Below, one piece after another: positions 56,034 to 64,000 of a DNA stretch of 64,000 nucleotides. This DNA comes from Tetraselmis striata (taxonomy: Eukaryota > Chlorophyta > Chlorodendrophyceae > Chlorodendrales > Chlorodendraceae), in contig VCJN01001179.1 in the NCBI GenBank assembly GCA_006384855.1, positions 1-64,000 on the forward strand. The letters run 5' to 3'. Made by a program: the position numbers and the translations under genes. The number at the start of each line of letters is the position of its first letter. Position 1 is the stretch's first letter. The notes beneath the pieces are model-generated. The model saw only the letters and a program-made list of their open reading frames with translations. It was not told where the DNA came from and did not search any database.

Positions 56034-57058
56034 TTACATTTGCGTATGCGGGATACCGTGCTGCTTACATGCGTAACCCACCGAGTCAGCGACCAGCTGC
56101 CAGGCGCCGCTTGTGAGCTCACAGACAGAGTAGTACTGCCCTATCAGGTACGGCACCTCGCGTATGTCCTGCGCCTTCCAGCAGGACCACGGCACGATCC
56201 GGAAGTCGAGGCTCACGCGCGTAGTGTTGCTGCTGTTTGGCACTGTGAAGTGAGCGCACGAGTTCATGTCGCCCAGAACCAACTGCGAGTACTCGGCCTA
56301 CCGTGCGCAGTCACCCTGTGAGTGAGACCCGTATCCCACGGTGCATGACATGGCAGAGGAAATAGTTTCAACATGGAAAGGGGGTGGGGGGACCACACCT
56401 CGACAGGTTGGAAGTCCTCTAGTCCAGGAGCGGACTCAATGTGCAGCGTGTTGTTGCTGTTGGCCGATGTCAGCGGTAGCCAAGCATTGACGGAGCCCCA
56501 CGGGTGGCCATAAGCCTGGTCGATATGGGGCCGGATAGTGGCGAAGTCGCAGGGCTGGCTGATGCGCACACACGGGAATGCCTGGAACAGCAGGCGCGAG
56601 TCGCCGGTGGCCTGCCCGAACATCGGCGCGACTACGCCCAGCACGAAGGCCGTGTAGGAGTCGACGAAGCCCCGGCACGCCACAGGATCGGCCAAAGGCG
56701 CGAGCAGCCGCAATTTCGGCTTCAGTCCCGACGCAGCAGTGTTTCCAAGTCCAGGGACGAGGTGGTGAAGGTGCCTGAGGTCAGTGTCGGCGGGCATTCC
56801 AATGGCCGCTAGGAACGCTTCCCGTAGGGGCCAACGTGCGGGATCGAACTGCAGCCGCGACAAGTGCGTCATCCGCTGCAAGCCGGGGGGCATGCAGGAG
56901 TTGCGATTCGCAAGTCCCTGCCTGGCAGTGCGCAGCTCGGCCATGTGTGCCTGGAACCTTGCGTGCCGCTCCGCAAGGTCGACGCTTCCTGCACGCCACG
57001 TGCCCTTGCCAGACCACTCGGAATTCGGCGCCGCATCGGTGCCTATTGCTGTCGACAT
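56034..57058 (-). CDS. Fe(II)/2-oxoglutarate dioxygenase-like protein (StrG-like)
   Basis: Two exons read on the minus strand, 56399-57058 and 56034-56297 (GT-AG, phase 0), give 307 residues from the ATG at 57058; the upstream frame extends only through a TTG. The core is a double-stranded beta-helix oxygenase: RPHIDQAYGHP supplies the HxD iron ligands (His178, Asp180), VNAWLPLTSANSNNTLHIES is the strand pair typical of the StrG-like group, and GDMNSCAHFTVPNSSNTTRVSLDFRIVPWS carries the distal His236 and the 2OG-binding Arg247 (cited in parts). The substrate is unknown; relatives hydroxylate small molecules. The C-terminal end is uncertain, because GTAAGC at the codons for YACK could be a donor for another exon. 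Confidence 0.72.
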
Positions 57059-59383
57059 GCCCAAGCACCACCCACAGAGCCCACTGGAACCACCGTAAGA
57101 TAGCCTGTGGCCCGGTGCAAATCGTGCCAAACAATGTCAGTAGTAGCGGATAATCTTCCGGATGAGGATGGCTATGATGAGCAGAACCGTGGAAGCCCTT
57201 TCTGTGGCCAGCTACCTGGTCTTTGTCGCTAGCGCCGCTCGGCGAGTCGGCGGCGTGCTGTTTTATTCACTGGGGCGCCTCTAGCTCGGCGGCCGCTGGC
57301 GGCACCGCACGGCGGCGGCGACTCTATCCGCCACTCGGCGACTTTAGCCCTCGGCGTGAGATTCGTCAGAGATTCCGCAGTTGTATACTACCCGGGTAGT
57401 CGACGATCAATTTTCATCCCTTCTAGCGATGATGTATATATACGTCAAATGATGGGCGTTTTTAATACAGTTTTTAATACAGTCAGGGAATTAAACCGTC
57501 GTCGTTGTTAATTAAGAAGTAGGAGGGTACCAGTATATACGGGTAGCTAGGAGGAGATATATCGTCCACGTCACATTTGATATATTGTCCAAGCGTGCAT
57601 GTCGCTATTGCTAAATTTATGCTGTTGATATTTTCCTGATGGAAAACGCAATTTTCATCAGATGACGCGGCTGTATCCGCGTCCAGTATGATGACACGCT
57701 TATTCCTGTGCTGGATATACCAACAAGCGCGTTCAGGGCAGTTCAGCGTGACCGAGTCTTGCTGCGTGACTGCAGGTGAGATCCCCTTCCGGGCTCAAGA
57801 CCGAAACGCATCTTTTTGAAAAACGCATATTAAGTATTAACTCGTGCCGGACCGGATCGCTATTGATTTGTTGTCTAACTGTGCTCACAACCGCATCACT
57901 ATGGCACGATACATGAAGCAACCTGAAAGTCGTCATGACAGTCTTCATGAAATAACCTCCTCATGCATTCTTCCAGCCACATTCAAGCTCGACTTATTCA
58001 ATATGGGCTACAGCTTCAACTCAGGGGTGAACCTGTGCGACTCGATTCAGAGGAGCTCAACTGCGCTAAATTCGCTTTTTTTAACCTGGACGGAAAACCT
58101 CACTCATCCGAGGGGTATACCTGCGCAGCAGTGTGGCCATGCTGAAAGTGATGCATGTACAAACACATTCACAAGTACGTATGAAGACAGGGTCCAGAAA
58201 GTCCCCACATGGAATCCGGCCATGCTTGAATTGCAAACCCGAACATATGTTTTCGGTTTCGTCAGCATCTCGGTTCATGTACCCGTAAATATTTACGGTG
58301 AGTGTGATTCATGTGGGGATACTGGTTTGAAATGCCTGAATGTATCCTGCTCAGCCCAGTAGTGGTTTTTGGGGCACTGGGCTGATACTCCATTACTCCA
58401 AACAGCAGATGACCCCCAGCAGGCGCCCGTACGATCTGCACAGGCGTAAAAAATCTATTCACGTGCACAAATGTAGTCAGTAGGGAGCAAGGTGCATTGC
58501 CTGGGCGGTGAAACACCACAGACCGAATGGCCGTATCTACGGGTCAAGGGAGCAATTTGGGTATATATTCATCAGAGTACGCTGGATATCATGTGTCGCA
58601 AGTAGAGCATGTCTATCATATGGAGGCAGCGCAGCGGATGCAGAGGAGACTATTCATACATTTGAGAATGCTCATTCAATCGAACCGAACTGACACGGGC
58701 AACCATCTGTGTTCATCGGAATCTCATCCACAGCGATGGAGTTCTCTTCGGAGGATTGCGTCCCCTGTTTTTACTCCTTCTGGCGGCAAGGTGCCAACAT
58801 CCTGACACCCAGTGCTGCGAGAAGACATTTTTACCTAGCTAGCCAGATACTAAAGCCCTGTCAAAGAGGGAGGGCATGTCGATTAAAGGCTGTACCTGCC
58901 AAGGGGGTAGATTGAGAGCGCCACATGAGGCCCCCTGCAGTAGAATTGCATTATACATGCTGTGACAGAATCAGCAACATGGCGTGTTGGGGTATGCTGC
59001 CAGAGACATCAAGGACAACGCGAAAGTCTCGAAGGGGTACTACTTGTAGCGGCTAGTGGAAACACACTTTGAGATCGACGGCTGGTTAGCCACCTGGCGA
59101 CATTTCCTCCCGCACACCGCTAACCCGACTGACCCACACCTTTATCAGCACATTCTGTCACTTTGAATTAATGAGAACATTTACATTGCCCTACTCTATC
59201 AATGGTACCAACTTACCTATGCACATTAACAGGTCACAGTCTTGTGCATGGATTCCTGAGTAACTACTGAGTCAGTACCTTGCACCGCCCCATGCAATCG
59301 AGAGGCGTTATGCTACTACCACTGCTGTGTATGTCTGTCTATGCCCCCACCATCTCCAATAGTGAAGGGACCCGCCTGGGGGC
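57059..59383. other. Intergenic, no recognised gene
   Basis: A 172-codon plus-strand frame at 57844-58362 starts at GTG and has no domain I can name; Cys and Thr are frequent, but codon usage is unlike the GC-rich host exons. The rest is AT-richer spacer. Promoter of the dioxygenase gene lies on the left. Confidence 0.4.
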
Positions 59384-60604
59384 TCAGTCTGCTGCCCCGT
59401 CAGTGCAGGCTGACATGCCACCGTCTACCGTGAGAGTGCTGCCGGTGCAGTAGCTGGATTCGGCGCCCGCAAAGAAAAGACATGCGTTGGCGACCTCGTT
59501 AACGTTGCCGACCCGGCGGAGAATGGTGCCCCTTGTCTTCAGCTCTTGCCACTGATGAAAGGTCAGACTCTGGACCGCCCGCTCCACCACGGAGAACGAG
59601 GTTTCAATTATACCAGGGCACACACTGTTCACCCGAATGTTGTACTTGGCCAGGTCGAGCGCGCAGTTGCGCGACATCTGGACCACGGCCGCCTTTGTCG
59701 CCGCGTAAGTCACACATCGCGGCTGTGCCATGAAAGCCCCCACACCGCCCAGCATCACCACACTCGCACCTGCGGCGCCGGCCAGCTTCAGCATCGGCAG
59801 GAAGTCCTTGGTGGCGAGCGCTGTGCCACGCACGTTCACGATGAGACTGGTATCCCAGTCCATGGACGTCGCTGTCTCGATGGAATGCGACACAACCACC
59901 GTGGCGCAGTGCACAAGCACGTGCACTGCTTCGCCTCCCCAGACGCGAACGCGCACAATAGCGTCCGCGAGAGACGCCTCGCTCGACACGTCACACTGCA
60001 GGGCCAGCGCCGTCCACTGAAGGCCAGACGCCCCGACTCCCGCAATGTCACGTATCGCGCTCATCGTTGTACCACAGGCCCCAGTGTCGATGTCGAGTAG
60101 CGCTACGCGTGCGCCTTCGCAAGCGAACCGAACCGCCACTGCCTGCCCCACCCCACGCGCCGCGCCGGTCACGACGCAGCACTTGTTATGCAGTCGCGGC
60201 TCCGTGGAGAGGTAGTTTCTTGTGACCGTGGTGCAGAAGGTCGGCGCCGCTGCAGGCGCTTTCCCCTTCCTCTTTCTCCCAGCAGCCGGTGTGAGTGGCG
60301 CGGTGGCGCCGGTCGGCGGAGTCGGTGGCAAGACGTGACGCGACGCCGCAATCTGAAGCCCTGGCGCCGACCCATCGGCAGACGCGCCGGCAGCATCCTT
60401 TCTCTTCACCGTGTCGGCAACCCCAACAGCGCGCTGCAGCACGCTTACGCGGCGACGCAACGTCTCATACGGTACGCCGTGGTCTCGCGCCGCCTGCCGT
60501 GTGCTCTTGCTCCGGTTGATTACCTCCTGAACAGCGGCGCTCATCTTGGACGTGTCCCAATTCTTGTATGTCGTCGGCGTACTCGTGCTCCCCGGCGACG
60601 ACAT
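59384..60604 (-). CDS. Pipsqueak-type HTH fused to a short-chain dehydrogenase/reductase
   Basis: Intronless, 406 residues from the ATG at 60604 (a TTG lies further upstream). Residues 13-52 match an HTH_psq domain (MSAAVQEVINRSKSTRQAAR, then VPYETLRRRV), as found in transposases and some DNA-binding proteins. About 56-135 is a Pro/Ala/Lys linker with a basic cluster (GRKRKGKAP). About 141-400 is a classical SDR: TGAARGVG (146-153), DIDT after strand 2, CDVSS (204-208), NVRG (Asn257), YAATK (Tyr300, Lys304) and NSVCPGIIET. Position 287, 13 before Tyr300, is Gly where the catalytic Ser normally sits, and NNAG reads HCAT. NAD(P) binding is likely, dehydrogenase activity doubtful. A DNA-associated dinucleotide sensor is only a guess. 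Confidence 0.88.
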   Translation of the reverse strand: MSSPGSTSTPTTYKNWDTSKMSAAVQEVINRSKSTRQAARDHGVPYETLRRRVSVLQRAVGVADTVKRKDAAGASADGSAPGLQIAASRHVLPPTPPTGATAPLTPAAGRKRKGKAPAAAPTFCTTVTRNYLSTEPRLHNKCCVVTGAARGVGQAVAVRFACEGARVALLDIDTGACGTTMSAIRDIAGVGASGLQWTALALQCDVSSEASLADAIVRVRVWGGEAVHVLVHCATVVVSHSIETATSMDWDTSLIVNVRGTALATKDFLPMLKLAGAAGASVVMLGGVGAFMAQPRCVTYAATKAAVVQMSRNCALDLAKYNIRVNSVCPGIIETSFSVVERAVQSLTFHQWQELKTRGTILRRVGNVNEVANACLFFAGAESSYCTGSTLTVDGGMSACTDGAAD

Positions 60605-61997
60605 TGAGGTGGTCTCCTGATACGTGGGCGTTCCTTGTTTTCTCAAGCGTGCTGCTATCAGTGCAGTCTCAATCCAAAGGGCCGTCTGCTTTCAGAAAAT
60701 CGAGTGTGCTTCGGGGTCGTAGGTCGTTTGTCGAGAGGACTGTGAGGAAGTCTGGCGATCGCCTCTTGTGCTGGCAGATGACCGCGCGCATCTGCCGACG
60801 ATGATATGATACTGCAAGGTAATGGCAGGAGCGGGCCATACGCCCATACTAGCGACTAGAGCACCGGTACCGTGTACTACCATCGTGCTGATGAACGACA
60901 GACTACTACAGGTACGATGACGAAAAAATAACGCATGCTTCGTCGGAATTCTGATGGCGGTGGGTGCTGCGGTACCGTAGTATACCAGGTAGTCGTACGA
61001 GTACCGGTGCAGACGAGGTACGGTTACTCGCTCGCGTATCCCGTTATTATCCCGTAGTAGTATCGGAGGTAGCGACCAGGGTTGGGCTGCAGTATCTACT
61101 GCACTGCAGACTGCAGAAACTGCAGCCTGCAGTAATGCTACTGCACTGCAGCCTGCAGTACTTCCCGAAAAGGGGCTGCAGTGCAGTTACCCAAAGTGCC
61201 CCACATATATTAATGCCCTTCTCTGTCCCGCCCTTCCCTATAACCAACAGTTTCAGTGCTACTTCAATCAGTTTTGCACTGCAGCATGTTGACTGCCACT
61301 GTGAGATTCAGATGTGACATACAGGTGACGAAGCACTACTACTAGCGACTATTATTTATCCGTGAAGGCTGCTACTGGTGGCGGCACGTCCATCCAGTTA
61401 CGTGCGAGTACATCCGGCGTTATTGCCGGCGGGCGATAAATCCTTTTTGTCATCATTCTGGAAGTCGTACCAGCCCGGTGAAGCGTACATGGCACTGACG
61501 TACAAGGTACAAGGTTGTCCGTGTAGTACCGGGTAGTACGCGATATATTTATTACGCCGGTACCGGGTATCGAGTACGAACCCTAGTCGTCCTGTGGATA
61601 ACTACGACTATTAGTACATGGGAGCGCAAATCGCAGCCGTACGTATTTGGTAACACTGGGGAATTTTGTGTACATTATAGCTAGTACTGCTGAACGGGCC
61701 TGCCAGCCGTCCGATCAAAGGTCATCAGATGGGCGGTTTGGCTGCCATGTTTTGCCAAAGAGTGCTCACGTTACATAAATATTCGCGAGGGGGAGGGCGG
61801 GGGCAGGCAGCGGTTTGCCGAAGAATGATTGAATTACAATATTCGCGACAGCTGCCATCGGGGGATGTGGCCCGGCGGGGGGGGGGGGGGGGGGTGTGCG
61901 GGGGCGGGGGGACCACGCCCGCCCCGCCCCCCCCCGCCCCCCTCGCCGCCAGCCGCTCCCGCCTGGGGGGGGGGGGGGGGGGGTAAGGGGGCGGGGG
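60605..61997. other. Spacer with CTGCAG-rich tract and poly(G) runs
   Basis: No gene supported. 61085-61165 is dense in CTGCAG units (actgcagactgcagaaactg, gcagcctgcagtaatgc). GTAC-rich stretches lie at 60965-61080 and 61490-61640. Long G and C runs occur at 61876-61895, 61927-61941 and 61965-61983. Confidence 0.55.
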
Positions 61998-62225
61998 CTA
62001 CTGCTTGTTCTTGTTCTTGCGTGCCCGCGGGACCCTCCGCTTCGACGATCTCGCTGCCTCCGCCTCCGCCTCCGCCTCCGCCTCCGCCTCCGCCTCCGCC
62101 TGCGCCTCCGACTCCGCGACCGTCAGTTTCTTACCTCGGCGTTTCTTCACTGGCCTCTTCCGCTTCTTGTCATCCGTCAGTGTCTTCACCACCCCGGGAG
62201 GCTGTGCCGTCGACGACGCCGCCAT
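61998..62225 (-). CDS. Possible small, very basic protein with (AE)n repeat
   Basis: 75 codons from the ATG at 62225. The sequence is rich in Lys/Arg (DDKKRKRPVKKRRGKK and SSKRRVPRARKNKNKQ) around an alternating Ala-Glu run encoded by repeated GCCTCC hexamers on the plus strand (62050-62110). Nuclear-localisation-like clusters are obvious, but no domain is known. It could be the last exon of a longer minus-strand gene whose earlier exons lie in 62260-62640, where an open run (AAGIEEDEKDMRKRVTR) is visible; I could not join them in phase. Confidence 0.4.
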   Translation of the reverse strand: MAASSTAQPPGVVKTLTDDKKRKRPVKKRRGKKLTVAESEAQAEAEAEAEAEAEAEAARSSKRRVPRARKNKNKQ

Positions 62226-62869
62226 GAGCTTCCTTACCTTCGCGTCGGGACGCCCCCTGTGCCCAGACACCCACAACAAGCCACAATCGTTTCGCCTTTA
62301 AGCGGCTGAGGATGCGGCCTCCTCGGCCACCACGAGTTGCGCCGCTGGCACTGTGGAAGCCTTGGCGTTGAGGTGGGCCTTAACGGCGCTCCCGGACGAA
62401 CCTGCGCGCGGCACAAGTTAGCCACGAGTGGGTGCGTGCTAATGTGGAGGATGGAGTGTTTTGTTGCGCGCCCACCTTGTCACGCGTTTCCTCATGTCTT
62501 TCTCGTCCTCCTCGATGCCGGCGGCGCGGACACGCGAGACAACAAGGCTCGCCGCCCACGTTTGCCCGGGGGGCGAGGTCGGCCATGGCGCTGTGAGCGG
62601 TGAAGGGGGGGGGGGGGGCGGGGGGGGGGGGGGGGGGGGGGGGCGGCCGAGGTGGAGAAACTAACACCCAGTCGACGACCGCCTTCCGCAGCAGTCAACG
62701 ACACATCGGAGGCGAGGAGCAGCGCGCCACTACTATTTATATGCACGTATTGTCAAGAGCTAGTCGGTGCGGCATTGTGTCGGTGTAATTTCGCAATGTT
62801 TATTGTTGAAGTAGCACGGCGTAATGGATTCGGCGAGTGAATCCGGGATAATGTGTGCGACGAATGTGC
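62226..62869. other. Low-complexity spacer before the satellite
   Basis: Contains G runs at 62606-62643 and protein-like minus-strand stretches that may belong to the gene ending at 61998. No splice model holds. Confidence 0.35.
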
Positions 62870-64000
62870 GCGCGCAGCGGTGTGCGGCGGTGTGCGGCGG
62901 TGTGCGGCGGTGTGCACCGATGTTAATTTAGTGTGAATATTATATCGGCCGTAGACGATCAGGTCTGGCAGCACCGCCCGTGCTTGTAAATAAGCGACAA
63001 TGCATCTAGTCTCCCGCTAGTCTACGCACCCCCAACGCACTCCGCAAGCCTCGCATCCATCCGCGTCGGAACCGGTAGTAAGTGTTGTTGTGTGCGCACA
63101 TCGTGACAACATTACACGGTGGCAATTGCAATTATTAGCGGTGGATAATGTGAAGGCGTTTTCGAAATCGACAGAGAATGAGGCGGTGCTGGCGGAGTGC
63201 ATTGGCGGTGCATAGAATAGCGTGGTCCCTGGGGTTTTGGCTGCATCGGACGCCGTATTCCCACCCATCCGGCACGGAATGTCCGGTTTTCACACATTTG
63301 TGTGTTAGTAAAGTGTGAATATTACGCGTCTTTTACGCCGGGTGGATGGGCATCCGGCGTCCGATGCACCCCAATTATTTGCAGCACGCTACTCTACGCA
63401 CCCCCAACGCACTCCGCAAGCCTCGCCTCCATCCGCGTCGGAACCGGTAGTAAGTGTTGTTGTGTGCGCACATCGTGACAACATTACACGGTGGCAATTG
63501 CAATTATTAGCGGTGGACAATGTGAAGGCGTTTTCGAAATCGACAGAGAATGAGGCGGTGCTGGCGGAGTGCATTGGCGGTGCATAGAATAGCGTGTTGC
63601 TGGGGTTTTGGCTGCATCGGACGCCGTATTCCCACCCATCCGGCACGGAATGTCCGGTTTTCACACATTTGTGTGTTAATAAAGTGTGAATATTACGCGT
63701 CTTTTACGCCGGGTGGATGGGCATCCGGCGTCCGATGCACCCCAATTATTTGCAGCACGCTACTCTACGCACCCCCAACGCACTCCGCAAGCCTCGCCTC
63801 CATCCGCGTCGGAACCGGTAGTAAGTGTTGTTGTGTGCGCACATCGTGACAACATTACACGGTGGCAATTGCAATTAGCGGTGGATAATGTGAAGGCGTT
63901 TTCGAAATCGACAGAGAATGAGGCGGTGCTGGCGGAGTGCATTGGCGGTGCATAGAATAGCGTGTCCCTGGGGTTTTGGCTGCATCGGACGCCGTATTCC
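62870..64000. repeat. 371-bp satellite array with internal inverted repeat, runs off the window
   Basis: ctacgcacccccaacgcact recurs at 63022, 63393 and 63764, a 371-bp period, with copies nearly identical. The left edge (62870-63021) is a diverged partial unit with tgtgcggcgg repeats. Each unit has ~31-bp imperfect inverted arms, for example 63243-63273 (GCATCGGACGCCG…) and 63337-63367 (…CGGCGTCCGATGC), about 63 bases apart. Frames in the array repeat with it and are not convincing genes. The array is cut at 64000. Confidence 0.92.

Noticed and set aside
57844-58362. 172-codon plus-strand frame
   Set aside because: GTG start, no domain, no splice or codon evidence; left as unassigned spacer.
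62260-62640. Upstream exons of the small basic protein gene
   Set aside because: The visible open runs could not be joined in phase with plausible splice sites.
62870-64000. CRISPR-like array
   Set aside because: The 371-bp units repeat whole with no variable spacers, in a eukaryotic context; this is a satellite.

Overview
The window looks like nuclear DNA of a green alga (Viridiplantae, probably a chlorophyte). The evidence is a plant-type K+-dependent vacuolar H+-pyrophosphatase, a plant-type CMP-sialic-acid-transporter-like carrier, a one-helix light-harvesting-like protein with a transit-peptide-like N-terminus, many GT-AG introns, interstitial TTTAGGG-like repeats, TGTAA motifs behind several stop codons, and a GC-rich sequence full of long poly(G)/poly(C) runs. 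An ARL6/BBS3 GTPase suggests a lineage that has or had cilia. The species cannot be named from this sequence.

Layout. 1-4351: a reverse-transcriptase (RT) element whose 5' part is triplicated in tandem. 5298-7237 (+): nucleotide-sugar transporter. 8674-12333 (+): H+-pyrophosphatase. 14140-22832: a three-level nest, in which a dispersed repeat was hit by a small Ty1/copia-type element, which was then hit by a whole-looking Ty3/gypsy chromovirus. 25075-38962 (+): one very large gene, assembled here from 18 phase-compatible exons into a 1705-residue receptor-like protein (ANF-receptor-like ectodomain, Cys-rich GCC2/GCC3-like region, multi-pass membrane core, long cytoplasmic tail). Its introns hold several repeat families. 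40653-41612 (-): intronless CAMK-like kinase. 45297-47838 (-): ARL6. 49154-51220: a 5'-truncated second copy of the RT element, followed to 54125 by older relics and a ~226-bp tandem array. 54594-55492 (+): one-helix protein. 56034-57058 (-): StrG-like Fe(II)/2OG dioxygenase. 59384-60604 (-): a pipsqueak-HTH/short-chain-dehydrogenase fusion. 61998-62225 (-): possible small basic protein. 62870-64000: ~371-bp satellite with an internal inverted repeat, running off the window.

The host genes do not form one pathway. They are ordinary, independently transcribed nuclear genes with repeat-rich spacers. The strongest items for a second look are the Nudix-like and methylase-like regions ahead of the protease in the chromovirus pol, the 18-exon receptor gene, the HTH-SDR fusion that lacks the usual catalytic serine, and a dispersed repeat family that ends in long poly(G).
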